Of a DNA stretch of 64,000 nt, positions 27,185 through 36,150 are shown one piece after another. The stretch lies in contig NZ_CP013373.1 in NCBI RefSeq assembly GCF_001522585.2, forward strand, positions 3,100,001-3,164,000. Reading direction: 5' to 3'. The position numbers and the translations under genes were made by a program. The stretch is from Burkholderia sp. NRF60-BP8 (GTDB lineage Bacteria > Pseudomonadota > Gammaproteobacteria > Burkholderiales > Burkholderiaceae). Positions within the stretch are counted from its first letter, which is position 1, and each line of letters begins with the position of its first letter. A model generated the notes under the pieces. It was not told where the DNA came from and searched no databases. It saw only the letters and a list, made by a program, of their open reading frames with translations.

Positions 27185-28099
27185 CTACAGCTCGACGCTC
27201 GACAGCGCCGGTTCGAGGGCCGCCTTCGGCAGCTTCGCGCGCCGCTCGGGCGGCAGCGCCTGCAACGCGCGGCGCCCGCGCAGCCCCAGGAAATATTCGT
27301 GGATGAACGGGTGGTCGACGTTCGCGGCCTCCTCGACGGGCGCGGCGACCAGCACCTTGCGGTCGGCCAGCACCGCGACGCGCGTCGACAGCGCGACCAT
27401 CGTATCGAGGTCGTGCGTCACCATCACGACGGTCAGCCCGAGCGTGCGGTGCAGCGTCGCGATCAGCTCGACGAATTCGTCGGAGGCCTGCGGATCGAGG
27501 CCGGCCGTCGGTTCGTCGAGGAACAGCAGCTCGGGCTCCAGCGCGATCGCGCGCGCGATGCCGACCCGCTTCACCATCCCGCCCGACAGCGCGGCCGGCA
27601 TCTTCGACGCGTGCTTGCACGGCAGCCCGACCATCTCCAGCTTCAGCATCACGATGTCGTGCAGCAGGTCCGGCGGCACGCGGCCGAGCTCGCGCAGCGG
27701 CTGCGCGACGTTGTCGAACACCGTCATCGACGAGAACAGCGCGCCCTGCTGGAACAGCATCCCCGAACGCGTGCGCATCATCCGCGCGCTCGCGTCGTCG
27801 ATCGTCGCCGTATCCTCGCCGAACACCTTGATCGTGCCCGACGTCGGCCGTTCGAGGCCGAGGATCTGGCGCACGAGCGTCGTCTTGCCGGAGCCCGAGC
27901 CGCCGACGATCGACACGATCTCGCCGCGCCGCACGTCGAAGTCGAGCTTCTGGTGAACGATGTTGCGCCCGTAGCGCTTGGTCAGGTTGCGCACCTCGAT
28001 CACGAGGTCGCCGGCATCGGCGGCCGCGTCCGGCCGGGAGCCGACCGACCCGGCGCCGATCGCCGCGGCGTGCGCGGTCGTTTCGTTCGATGCGTTCAT
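27185..28099 (-). CDS. MlaF-type lipid ABC transporter ATP-binding protein
   Basis: Cytoplasmic ATPase of 304 residues. Motifs: Walker A GGSGSGKTT (about 66-74), Q-loop MLFQQGALFSSMTVFDNV typical of MlaF, signature LSGGMVKRVGIARAIAL, Walker B LLFLDEPTAGLDP, and H-loop VMVTHDLDTM. About 30 extra residues precede the domain. The ATG at 28099 overlaps the permease stop as ATGA. Together with the permease it would move phospholipids or related hydrophobic compounds between membranes. Confidence 0.93.
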   Translation of the reverse strand: MNASNETTAHAAAIGAGSVGSRPDAAADAGDLVIEVRNLTKRYGRNIVHQKLDFDVRRGEIVSIVGGSGSGKTTLVRQILGLERPTSGTIKVFGEDTATIDDASARMMRTRSGMLFQQGALFSSMTVFDNVAQPLRELGRVPPDLLHDIVMLKLEMVGLPCKHASKMPAALSGGMVKRVGIARAIALEPELLFLDEPTAGLDPQASDEFVELIATLHRTLGLTVVMVTHDLDTMVALSTRVAVLADRKVLVAAPVEEAANVDHPFIHEYFLGLRGRRALQALPPERRAKLPKAALEPALSSVEL

Positions 28100-29220
28100 C
28101 CGAGCCCCACGTTCTGGAACAGGATCGCGAACACCGCGTCGGCGAGGATCACGACCGTGATCGACGACACCACCGACGTGGTCGTGCCTTCGCCGAGGCT
28201 CTGCGAATTCGCCTTGATCCGGAAGCCGAAATGGCACGCGACCAGCGCGATCAGCATGCCGAACACGACGCCCTTGCCGACGCCGATGTACAGGTTCGCG
28301 ATCGGCACGACGCCCGGCAGCGAGCGCACGAAGTAGTTGATGTCGATGCCGAGCACGAACTTCGCGGCGAGCGCGCCGCCCGTCAGCGCGATGATGTTGG
28401 TCCACATCACGAGCAGCGGCATCGCGACGCCGAGCGCGAGCACGCGCGGCAGGATCAGCCGCAACCCGTGCGGGATGCCCATCACGCGCATCGCGTCGAG
28501 CTCCTCGGTCACGCGCATCACGCCGATCTGCGCGGTGATCGCGGAGCCCGAGCGGCCCGCGACGAGAATCGCCGACAGCACCGGGCCGAGCTCGCGGATC
28601 ACCGACAGCCCGAGAATGTTCACGATGTAGCGGTTCGCCCCGAACATCTGCAACTGCTGCGCGGACAGGTAGCTGAGCACGATGCCGATCAGGAAGGCGA
28701 CGAGCGCGGTGATCGGCAGCGCCTGCGCGCCGGCGCTGTAGATGTTCGCGGAGGTTTCCCGCCACGGCATCGTCCGCGGGCGGCGCAGCACCGACAGCGC
28801 ATCGAGGATCACGAGGCCGAACATCGCGATGCCGCCCTGCAGGTGTTCGCCGAACGAGAAGATCGCCTGGCCGAGCCGCGTGACGGGATCGAACCGCACG
28901 ATGCGCTCGGGCGCCTCGCGCTGGCTGTCGAGCCGCTCGATGCGCTCGAAGATCGTGCGCTGCGTGGCGCTCAGCGCGACGCCGGCCGGCAGCTTGCGGC
29001 CCCACACACGCCACAGCGCCTGGCCGCCGACGTGATCGAGCCGCTCGATGCCGGACAGATCCCATTCGCTCACGCGCCCGGCGGCGATGCTCGCGATGCG
29101 GCGCGCCACGGCCCCGCGGTTGCGCGCGAGCGACAGCGCGGTCCACTGGCCGGTCAGGCGCACCGTCTGGCCCTGGCCGCCGGCGTCGACCGACAGGCCG
29201 GGAGGAGTCTCGAAGTCCAA
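28096..29220 (-). CDS. MlaE-type lipid ABC transporter permease with N-terminal STAS-like domain
   Basis: Inner-membrane permease of about 374 residues. An N-terminal STAS-like domain (about 1-105, VRLTGQWTALSL and WDLSGIERLDHVGGQAL) precedes five helices with the MlaE signatures LSVIRELGPVLSAILVAGRSG and EELDAMRVMGIPHGLRLILPR. The frame is open to 29367, but a TACAAT box at 29254-29259 on the minus strand implies transcription starts near 29247, so the TTG at 29220 is chosen. It lacks a clear ribosome site, so the exact start is uncertain. First gene of a four- or five-gene operon (E, F, D, lipoprotein, VanZ-like). Confidence 0.85.
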   Translation of the reverse strand: MDFETPPGLSVDAGGQGQTVRLTGQWTALSLARNRGAVARRIASIAAGRVSEWDLSGIERLDHVGGQALWRVWGRKLPAGVALSATQRTIFERIERLDSQREAPERIVRFDPVTRLGQAIFSFGEHLQGGIAMFGLVILDALSVLRRPRTMPWRETSANIYSAGAQALPITALVAFLIGIVLSYLSAQQLQMFGANRYIVNILGLSVIRELGPVLSAILVAGRSGSAITAQIGVMRVTEELDAMRVMGIPHGLRLILPRVLALGVAMPLLVMWTNIIALTGGALAAKFVLGIDINYFVRSLPGVVPIANLYIGVGKGVVFGMLIALVACHFGFRIKANSQSLGEGTTTSVVSSITVVILADAVFAILFQNVGLG

Positions 29221-29253
29221 GGGCAGGTTGTTTGCAAAAGGATGACAGCGGCC

Positions 29254-29259
29254 ATTGTA
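29254..29259 (-). promoter_or_regulatory. Candidate -10 box of the Mla-type operon
   Basis: TACAAT on the minus strand, about 34 bases before the likely TTG start of the permease. No strong -35 match was found. Confidence 0.4.
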
Positions 29260-29494
29260 GCGAACCGCCCGACGCCGCGACGTGAGGATTTCCGGCGCGG
29301 CGTCGGGGGCGCGGCTCGCAGCCGGGAGCGTCGAGCCCGGGGCGCCGGCCGGCTGCCGGCATCGCAACCTTTCATTGTTCCGTCACGTTTCCTTTCGATA
29401 CTCTCACGCGCCGCACCTCAGGCCGTCGGCGCACCGCGCCGCCATTCGTGCGTACCTCGCGCTTCATAAAACAGAACACCGAACAGGACAACCG

Positions 29495-31564
29495 ATGCGT
29501 CTCCCCCCGCTTTCCCGCCGCCACGTGCCGGCCGCCGCCGCGCTCGCCAGCCTCGCCTTCGTCCTCGCCGGCTGCGGCGGCGACGACGTCACCGCCACGC
29601 CGCCGTCGCAGCCCGAGGCCCAGGCGCCCGTCGGCACGACGGCCACGCTCGCGCTGCTCGAGACGACCGACCTGCACACCAACGTGCTGTCGTACGACTA
29701 TTTCAAGCTCGCCGCCGACAATTCGCTCGGCTTCGAGCGCGTGTCGACGCTGATCGCGCAGGCCCGCAAGCAGTACCCGAACACGCTGCTGCTCGACAAC
29801 GGCGACACGATCCAGGGCACCGCGCTGTCGGACTACCAGGCGCTCGTGAAGCCGGTGGGCTGCGACCAGACGCTCGCGATCTACAAGGTGATGAACGCCG
29901 CGAAATTCGACGGCGGCGGGATCGGCAACCACGAGTTCAACTACGGGCTGCCGTACCTGTCGCAGGTGACCGGCAACACGTTCGAGGTCGACGGCCTGCC
30001 GGCGCCGGCCCAGCAGAAGAAGTGCGCGGGCCCGAACTTCCCGCAGGTGCTCGCGAACGTGATCAGCGCGAAGACCAACGCGCCGCTGTTCACGCCGTAC
30101 ACGATCCTCACGCGCACGGTGACGGCCACGACGCCGGACGGCAAGACGGTCAGCGCGCCCGTGAAGATCGGCATCATCGGCTTCACGCCGCCGGCGATCA
30201 TGAACTGGGACAAGCGCTGGCTCGACGGCAAGGTCTACACGACCGGGCTGAAGGAGGCGGCCGAGAAGTACATTCCGGAAATGCGCGTGAAGGGCGCCGA
30301 TCTCGTCGTCGCGATCTCGCACGGCGGCCTCGACAATGCCGCGTACTCGCCGACGATGGAAAACGGCAGCTGGTGGCTGTCGAAGGTGCCCGGCATCGAC
30401 GCGATGCTGATCGGCCACTCGCACCAGGTGTTCCCGGACGCGAACAGCACCGTGTCGCAGTTCAACCTGCCGGGCGTCGACAAGGTCAAGGGCACCGTCA
30501 ACGGCGTGCCGACCGTGATGGCCAACTACTGGGGCAAGCATCTCGGCGTGATCAAGCTCGGCCTGAAGTTCGACGGCAAGACGTGGACCGTCGACAAGTC
30601 GCAGACGACCGTCGAGGCGCGGCCGATCCAGAATGCCGACAAGAGCTACGTCGCCGCCGATCCGTCGGTGTCCGCCGCGATCGCGGCCGAGCACCAGGCG
30701 ACGATCGACTACGTGAAGACGCCGATCGGCTCGACCGACTACCGGATGAACTCGTACTTCGCGGACGTCGGCGATCCGGGCGCGATCCAGATCGTCAACG
30801 AGGCGCAGGCCGACTACGTGAAGACCTACGTGCAGGCCAACCTGCCGCAATACGCGTCGCTGCCGGTGCTGTCGGTCAGCGCGCCGTTCAAGAGCGGCTT
30901 CGGCGGCGGCACCGACTACACCGACGTCGCGCCGGGCGCGCTCGCGATCAACAACGCCGCCGACCTGTACCTGTATCCGAACACCGTGTACGCGGTGAAG
31001 GTGAGCGGCGCCGACGTGAGGAACTGGCTCGAGACGGCCGCGAAGCGCTTCAACACGATCGACCCGACGAAGGCGACCGTGCAGCCGCTCGTCAGCACCT
31101 TCCCCGGCTACAACTTCGACATGTTCACGTCGGCCGATCTCGCCTACGAGATCGACGTCACGCAGCCGGTCGGCAACCGCATCAGGAACCTGACGTACAA
31201 GGGGGCGCCGATCGACCCGAACGCGCAGTTCATCGTCGCGACCAACAACTACCGTGCGAGCGGCGGCGGCAACTTCCCGGGCCTCGACGGCAGCAAGACG
31301 ATCTTCGCGTCGCCCGACGCGAACCGCGACGTGCTGATCGCGTTCATCAAGAAGCGCGGCGCGATCACGCGCGCGGCCGACGGCGCGCAGCGCAGCTGGC
31401 GCTTCACGAAGCTCGCGGGCTCGGTCGCGCACGTGCGGTTCGCGTCCGCGCCGAACCGCCTCGGCGACGCGACGGCGGCCGGCCTGACCGGCATCACGCA
31501 GGTCGCGGCCGACGACGGCTCGGGCAAGAACCTCGCGACCTACGAGATCGACCTCACGCAATGA
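29495..31564 (+). CDS. 2',3'-cyclic-nucleotide 2'-phosphodiesterase/3'-nucleotidase-like metallophosphatase
   Basis: Exported enzyme that dephosphorylates nucleotides for salvage. The 689-residue precursor has an RRH basic start and a lipobox VLAGC (about residue 27), so it is a lipoprotein. The metallophosphoesterase domain shows DLHTNV, DNGDTIQGTAL, GNHEFNYG, SHGG and GHSHQVFP; the C-terminal nucleotide-binding domain has the APFKSGFGGG segment and ATNNYRASGGGNFPG. The pattern resembles CpdB more than UshA. The ATG at 29495 is chosen to give the signal peptide. The stop overlaps the next start (ATGA). Confidence 0.9.
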   Translation: MRLPPLSRRHVPAAAALASLAFVLAGCGGDDVTATPPSQPEAQAPVGTTATLALLETTDLHTNVLSYDYFKLAADNSLGFERVSTLIAQARKQYPNTLLLDNGDTIQGTALSDYQALVKPVGCDQTLAIYKVMNAAKFDGGGIGNHEFNYGLPYLSQVTGNTFEVDGLPAPAQQKKCAGPNFPQVLANVISAKTNAPLFTPYTILTRTVTATTPDGKTVSAPVKIGIIGFTPPAIMNWDKRWLDGKVYTTGLKEAAEKYIPEMRVKGADLVVAISHGGLDNAAYSPTMENGSWWLSKVPGIDAMLIGHSHQVFPDANSTVSQFNLPGVDKVKGTVNGVPTVMANYWGKHLGVIKLGLKFDGKTWTVDKSQTTVEARPIQNADKSYVAADPSVSAAIAAEHQATIDYVKTPIGSTDYRMNSYFADVGDPGAIQIVNEAQADYVKTYVQANLPQYASLPVLSVSAPFKSGFGGGTDYTDVAPGALAINNAADLYLYPNTVYAVKVSGADVRNWLETAAKRFNTIDPTKATVQPLVSTFPGYNFDMFTSADLAYEIDVTQPVGNRIRNLTYKGAPIDPNAQFIVATNNYRASGGGNFPGLDGSKTIFASPDANRDVLIAFIKKRGAITRAADGAQRSWRFTKLAGSVAHVRFASAPNRLGDATAAGLTGITQVAADDGSGKNLATYEIDLTQ

Positions 31565-32418
31565 GACACGCGATGCAACCGATCCGGACGATGCGGCCCG
31601 CCGAAACCGGCTTCGCCGCTGCCGCGCGGCGCGTGCTGCGCGCGAAGCTCCCGCCCGCCGCGCTGCTCGCGGCGGCGGCCGTGACCGTCGCGGTCGTCGT
31701 CGCGGCGACCGGCCTGCGCGGCGCCGGCCCCGCGCCGAGCGCCGCGCAACTCGACGAATGGCAGGCGATGGTCGCGCAGGCGACCGAGCCGCATGCGCTG
31801 GCCCAGTTGCGCACGCTCGCGCGCCGCGGCTCGGGCGCCGCGCAGGCGGCGCTCGGCATCGCGCTCGTCGATGCGCACGAACCGGGGCTGCGCGACGAGG
31901 GGCGCGGCTGGCTGGAAACGGCCGCGGCCGCGCACGACACGGCCGACGCGCCGGCTGCACGGCGCGCGCAGCTCGCGCTCGGCAAGGCGTTGCTGCTCGG
32001 CAGCGGCGATCTGCCGAAAGACTATGCACGCGCACGCGCGCTGCTCGGCGCCGCGGCCGAACAGGGCGACCCGGCCGCCGCGTATTACCTCGGGCTGATC
32101 TACCGCAGCGGCTACGGCATCGCCGCCGACCCGGTGCAGGCCGCGCACTGGTTCGACATCGCGTCGCGCGCGGACATCCCGGCCGCCGACTTCATGCTCG
32201 CGAACGCGTACCGCGACGGCAGCGGCGTGCCGCGCGACGACGCGCGCGCGCTCGCGCTGTATCGCCGGGCCGCCGAACACGAGCTGCCGGAAGCCGTGCA
32301 GACGCTCGCGATGGCCTATCGCAACGGCGAACTCGGGCTCAAGCCCGACGCGGACGAATTCCACGCGCAGTGGATCGAGACCGCGCATGCGCTGAAGCAT
32401 CCGGTGGTGGCGCCGTGA
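31561..32418 (+). CDS. Membrane-anchored Sel1-repeat protein
   Basis: 285-residue protein with one hydrophobic segment (about residues 31-52) and then alpha-helical repeats of the Sel1/TPR type over the rest, for instance GDPAAAYYLGLIYRSGYGIA and ADFMLANAYRDGSGVP followed by LPEAVQTLAMAYRNGELG. Such repeats usually mediate protein contacts. The start ATG overlaps the nucleotidase stop as ATGA, so the two are translationally coupled; an alternative ATG lies four codons later. The functional link to the nucleotidase is unknown. Confidence 0.82.
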   Translation: MRHAMQPIRTMRPAETGFAAAARRVLRAKLPPAALLAAAAVTVAVVVAATGLRGAGPAPSAAQLDEWQAMVAQATEPHALAQLRTLARRGSGAAQAALGIALVDAHEPGLRDEGRGWLETAAAAHDTADAPAARRAQLALGKALLLGSGDLPKDYARARALLGAAAEQGDPAAAYYLGLIYRSGYGIAADPVQAAHWFDIASRADIPAADFMLANAYRDGSGVPRDDARALALYRRAAEHELPEAVQTLAMAYRNGELGLKPDADEFHAQWIETAHALKHPVVAP

Positions 32419-32652
32419 CGGACGTCGACGGCGCACGCACGACCGCGCGGTAGCGTAACGGCGGCTTGCCCGACGAGCATGATCCGTCGCGTCGTGCATC
32501 GAACGCGCGCAACGGCGCTCGATGCGCGGCGCGCGATACGCACGCCGGTCGCCGCGCCGCGCAGCCTGTCGGTTTTCGCAGCTCGATACACGTGCGGCGA
32601 TGCCTTAACATGCCGCCTCGCATTCACGATAAAACCTGAGAGGCCTTCATCC

Positions 32653-33186
32653 ATGTCGCATCGCCTGTCCTGCCTGCGCGCCGCCATCGGCGCAGGCGTC
32701 GCTGCCATTCCGCTCGTTTCGCTCGCCGCACCGCCGGCGCCGCCCGACATCTTCAACGCCGCGCTGTGCAAGCCGCCGTTCACGTCGGACCTGATGGACG
32801 CGATCTACAACGCCGCCAAGGCGGCCGATCCGAAACCGGACAACTCGATGCCGGGTGCGGCGGTCTATCGCCTGCCCGAGCCGATCCGCCGCGACGGCTT
32901 CACGACGCAGCACGTCGTGTTCGTCGCCACCGGCATCGGCGTGCTCGTGGAAGGCGAAGTCGCCGACCAGCTCGCCAAACGCTACGCGCTCACCCGCGAG
33001 AAAGGCCACCTGCTCGGTGCGTCGTCCGTCGGCTATTCGCGCCGGCTGAACGTCCGCGGCCCGGGCGGTGCGCTGATCCTCGTGTCGGCCCGCCAGGGTC
33101 CGGCGCTCAAGGGCAACACGCTGCTCGCCTGCGAAATGACGAGCGAGGAAGACATCAAGGCGCTGGAACAACTGGAGCAGCACTGA
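32653..33186 (+). CDS. Exported protein of unknown function
   Basis: 177 residues with a Sec signal peptide (cleavage near VSLAA at about 25) and two cysteines in the mature part (ALCKPPFTS and LLACEMTSEE) that could form a disulfide. The rest looks like a compact alpha/beta domain with no motif I recognise. An AT-rich stretch CGATAAAACC about 25 bases before the ATG may be a -10 region. It stands alone between the nucleotidase pair and birA. Confidence 0.7.
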   Translation: MSHRLSCLRAAIGAGVAAIPLVSLAAPPAPPDIFNAALCKPPFTSDLMDAIYNAAKAADPKPDNSMPGAAVYRLPEPIRRDGFTTQHVVFVATGIGVLVEGEVADQLAKRYALTREKGHLLGASSVGYSRRLNVRGPGGALILVSARQGPALKGNTLLACEMTSEEDIKALEQLEQH

Positions 33187-33297
33187 GCGACTTGGCGCCG
33201 GTCCGGCGGGCGGCCCAGGCGCGGTGCGCGCCCGGACCGCGGCCGTACGCCGGCCTGTCGCACGCACGGCCCGGCACGCGCCGACGCCCCCTGTCGC

Positions 33298-33303
33298 TAC
33301 AAT
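33298..33303 (+). promoter_or_regulatory. Candidate -10 box giving a near-leaderless birA transcript
   Basis: TACAAT ends eight bases before the birA ATG, so transcription would begin at or just before the start codon. There is no ribosome-binding sequence between them. The -35 region is poor. Confidence 0.4.
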
Positions 33304-33310
33304 AGGCGCC

Positions 33311-34231
33311 ATGAACGCCCCCACCTCCTCCGACACGCCCGAATCCGGCGACGCGCACATCGCGCGCAACCGGCTCGAGGCGCACCTGGACGCCGCGCCG
33401 CGCGCGTGGCCGCTCGACATCGTCGCCGCCACCGGCTCGACCAACGCCGACGTCGCCACGCGGCTCAAGGCGCTGCCGCGCAGCGCGAACGCGTTGCCCG
33501 CGCCGCTCGTGCGCGTCGCGTTCGAGCAGACGGCCGGTCGCGGCCGGCAAGGCCGCCCGTGGTTCGCGCAGCCCGGCAATGCGCTGCTGTGCTCGGTCGG
33601 CTGCATCGTGCCGCGCGCGGTCGACGCGCTCGGCGGCCTCAGCATCGCGATCGGCGTCGCGCTCGCCGAAGGGCTGGCCACGCTGCCGCTCGACGCCCGC
33701 ATGCGCGTCACCCTCAAATGGCCGAACGACCTGCTGCTGACGACCGACGACGACGGCACGCCGCGCATCGTCGGCAAGCTCGCCGGGATTCTGATCGAAA
33801 CCGTCTGGACCACCGCCGACGCCACCGCCGTCGTGATCGGCTTTGGCATCAACGTGCGCGGCGCGGAAGCCGTCGCCGCGCAGGTCGACGCGCTGCGCGC
33901 GCGCGAAGCGACGCTCGCGAGCGGGCTGCCGCCCGCCGCGCTGTCGATCGCGTGCGCGTCGGCGAACCTCACCGATACGCTCGCCGCGTCGCTGAACGCG
34001 CTCACGCCGGCGCTCGCGCAATTCGGCGCCGACGGCCTCGCGCCGTTCCTGCCGCGCTGGCACGCGCTGCACGCGTACGCGGGCCGCGAAGTCGTGCTGC
34101 TCGAACAGGGCGTCGAACGCGTGCGCGGCATCGCGACGGGCATCGATGCCACCGGCCAGCTGCTGCTCGACACGCCGAGCGGCGTGCGGACGATCGCGGC
34201 CGGCGACGTGTCGCTGCGCGAAGCGCAATGA
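33311..34231 (+). CDS. birA: Biotin--[acetyl-CoA-carboxylase] ligase BirA
   Basis: Activates biotin with ATP and attaches it to the biotin carboxyl carrier protein. The 306-residue protein has the biotin-AMP loop [18 protein letters not shown] (from about residue 76), LKWPNDLLL and a C-terminal SH3-like domain ([20 protein letters not shown]). The N-terminal helix-turn-helix of E. coli BirA is missing, so this is a group I ligase that does not repress the bio operon. A TACAAT sits eight bases before the ATG, suggesting a near-leaderless mRNA. The stop overlaps coaX by four bases (ATGA). Confidence 0.94.
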   Translation: MNAPTSSDTPESGDAHIARNRLEAHLDAAPRAWPLDIVAATGSTNADVATRLKALPRSANALPAPLVRVAFEQTAGRGRQGRPWFAQPGNALLCSVGCIVPRAVDALGGLSIAIGVALAEGLATLPLDARMRVTLKWPNDLLLTTDDDGTPRIVGKLAGILIETVWTTADATAVVIGFGINVRGAEAVAAQVDALRAREATLASGLPPAALSIACASANLTDTLAASLNALTPALAQFGADGLAPFLPRWHALHAYAGREVVLLEQGVERVRGIATGIDATGQLLLDTPSGVRTIAAGDVSLREAQ

Positions 34232-35028
34232 GCGAGCCGCACCTGCTGATCGACGCCGGCAACAGCCGGATCAAGTGGGCGCTCGCCGACGCGCAGCGCA
34301 TGCTCGTCGACACGGGCGCGTTCGGCCACACGCGCGACGGCGGCGCCGATCCCGACTGGTCGCGCCTGCCGCGTCCGCGCGGCGCATGGATCTCGAACGT
34401 CGCGGGCGCGGACGTGGCCGCGCGGCTCGACGCGCTGCTCGACGCACGCTGGCCGGGCCTGCCGCGCACGACGATCCGCTCGCGGCCCGCGCAATGCGGC
34501 GTGACGAACGGCTATACGACGCCCGAACAGCTCGGCAGCGACCGGTGGGCCGGCCTGATCGGCGCGCACGCGGCGTTTCCGGGCGAGCATCTGCTGATCG
34601 CGACGTTCGGCACCGCGACGACGCTCGAAGCCCTGCGCGCGGACGGCCGCTTCACGGGCGGCCTGATCGCGCCGGGCTGGGCGCTGATGATGCGCGCGCT
34701 CGGCACGCACACCGCGCAGTTGCCGACGCTGACCACCGATATCGCCAGCGGCCTGCTCGCGGGCGCGCAGGCCGAGCCGTTCCAGATCGATACGCCGCGC
34801 TCGCTGTCGGCCGGCTGCCTGTACGCGCAGGCCGGCCTGATCGAACGCGCGTGGCGCGATCTCGTCGACGCGTGGCAGGCGCCGGTACGGCTCGTGCTGG
34901 CAGGCGGCGCGGCGGACGACGTCGCGCGTGCGCTGACGGTCCCGCACACGCGGCACGACGCGCTGATCCTGTCCGGGCTCGCGTTGATCGCCGCGGACAC
35001 GGCCGGCCCGGCGACGGCGCAGGATTGA
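34228..35028 (+). CDS. coaX: Type III pantothenate kinase CoaX
   Basis: First step of coenzyme A synthesis, ATP-dependent and requiring a monovalent cation. The 266-residue protein has the ASKHA-fold motifs: [14 protein letters not shown] (D9, phosphate loop), [15 protein letters not shown] with the catalytic Asp, and [10 protein letters not shown], then [10 protein letters not shown]. The family lacks feedback inhibition by CoA. The start overlaps the birA stop (ATGA), a common birA-coaX arrangement in this group. A GC hairpin lies about 150 bases past the stop. Confidence 0.95.
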   Translation: MSEPHLLIDAGNSRIKWALADAQRMLVDTGAFGHTRDGGADPDWSRLPRPRGAWISNVAGADVAARLDALLDARWPGLPRTTIRSRPAQCGVTNGYTTPEQLGSDRWAGLIGAHAAFPGEHLLIATFGTATTLEALRADGRFTGGLIAPGWALMMRALGTHTAQLPTLTTDIASGLLAGAQAEPFQIDTPRSLSAGCLYAQAGLIERAWRDLVDAWQAPVRLVLAGGAADDVARALTVPHTRHDALILSGLALIAADTAGPATAQD

Positions 35029-35171
35029 AGCAAATGCGCCGGCATCGCGCCGGCGCGTGGCGATGCCGGCCGAACCGGGCACAAGCGTGCACAAGCGGGC
35101 CCGCATCACGCCGACGACGCCGTACGCGCGGCGCCGCGCCAGCGGCCCGCGCGAACGGCCGACGGAAGCCA

Positions 35172-35200
35172 TGAAAAAGCCGGCCATGCGGCCGGCTCGA
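35172..35200 (-). terminator. Hairpin with T tract on the minus strand
   Basis: Perfect 8-bp stem AGCCGGCC/GGCCGGCT (35178-35185 with 35190-35197), loop ATGC, preceded on the plus strand by five A. It terminates leftward transcription, yet the nearest minus gene is 300 bases away across a plus-strand gene. It could limit read-through into coaX antisense. Confidence 0.6.
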
Positions 35201-35244
35201 CTGAACGACGTGAATCACGTCGATGACGACAAGGAGTTTCGACG

Positions 35245-35487
35245 ATGCTGCGCTGGCTGATCGCTGTTCTCTTTCTCGCCAACCTGCTCGCGTTCGTGGC
35301 GGCGCGCGGCGTGTTCGGGCCGCTGCCGGCGGCCGGCCCGCGCGAACCCGGCGTGCTGGCGCGGCAGGTGCGGCCGGACGCGCTGCGCGCGACGCCGCTC
35401 TTGCAAGCGACCGACCAGCCCGTCGTCGGCGGCCCGATCGCGGCGCCGGCCGTCACGACCGCACCGCTCGCGGCGTCTGCTCCGTGA
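35245..35487 (+). CDS. Small single-pass membrane protein
   Basis: Unrecognised 80-residue protein. Residues 4-23 form one hydrophobic helix (WLIAVLFLANLLAFVAARGV), followed by a Pro/Ala-rich tail without cysteines. AAGGAG before the ATG supports expression. Proteins of this type, a short helix plus proline-rich tail, follow coaX in related genomes as I recall, but the function is not known. It converges on the heptose adenylyltransferase gene, 16 bases away. Confidence 0.6.
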   Translation: MLRWLIAVLFLANLLAFVAARGVFGPLPAAGPREPGVLARQVRPDALRATPLLQATDQPVVGGPIAAPAVTTAPLAASAP

Positions 35488-35503
35488 CGGCGCCGCGTCG
35501 CGC

Positions 35504-35989
35504 TCAGGGCCGTTGCGCGCGCACCTTCTTCAGCAGCGCAGTGGTCGAGCGGTCGTGCTCGAACGGAATCGCCAGCGCCCGGCCGCCCCAGCCGCGCACG
35601 AGCGCGGATTCCGGCAGCGCATCCATGTCGTAATCGCCGCCCTTCACGAGGATGTCCGGACGGACGGCCTCGATCAGCGACACGGGCGTCTTTTCCCCGA
35701 ACGTCACGACCCAGTCGACGCTTTCCAGCGCCGCCAGCAGTGCCGCGCGATCTTCTTCGCGGTTGATCGGCCGGTCGTCGCCCTTGCCGAGCATGCGCAC
35801 CGACGCATCGCTGTTCACGCCGACGATCAGGCAGGCGCCGAGCGCTTTCGCATCGGCGAGGTACGTGACGTGACCGCGATGCAGGATGTCGAACACGCCG
35901 TTGGTGAACACGACGGGCGACGGCAGCGACGGGCGCAGCGCGACGAGGGCATCACGGGTGATCAGCTTGCGTTCGAAGGTGGCGGACAT
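35504..35989 (-). CDS. D-glycero-beta-D-manno-heptose 1-phosphate adenylyltransferase
   Basis: Makes ADP-heptose for the lipopolysaccharide core. The 161-residue protein is a nucleotidyltransferase domain with VFTNGVFDILHRGHVTYL (HxGH), VGVNSDASVRMLGKG and FEHDRSTTALLKKV. In E. coli this is the C-terminal half of HldE (RfaE); here it is a stand-alone enzyme, often named rfaE2 or hldC, so the kinase half must be elsewhere. The gene lies about 160 bases downstream of the di-iron protein, after a terminator. Confidence 0.92.
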   Translation of the reverse strand: MSATFERKLITRDALVALRPSLPSPVVFTNGVFDILHRGHVTYLADAKALGACLIVGVNSDASVRMLGKGDDRPINREEDRAALLAALESVDWVVTFGEKTPVSLIEAVRPDILVKGGDYDMDALPESALVRGWGGRALAIPFEHDRSTTALLKKVRAQRP

Positions 35990-36040
35990 GATGGAAATCG
36001 GACGGAATGAACGACGGCGCGCGCGACGGCGGCGCCAGAT

Positions 36041-36072
36041 AAAAAGCCCGCCGGACCGGCCGGGCGGGCTTC
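36041..36072 (-). terminator. Rho-independent terminator of the di-iron protein gene
   Basis: GC-rich stem between about 36045 and 36070 (AGCCCGCC..., ...GGGCGGGCT), with five A on the left, which gives a T tract for minus-strand transcripts leaving 36151. Confidence 0.8.
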
Positions 36073-36150
36073 ATGCAGCGAACGCGACACGGTGCGGCGA
36101 GCCGGGCGCGAGCCAGGCGTGACTCGCACCACCGCCGGCACCCGCCGGCC

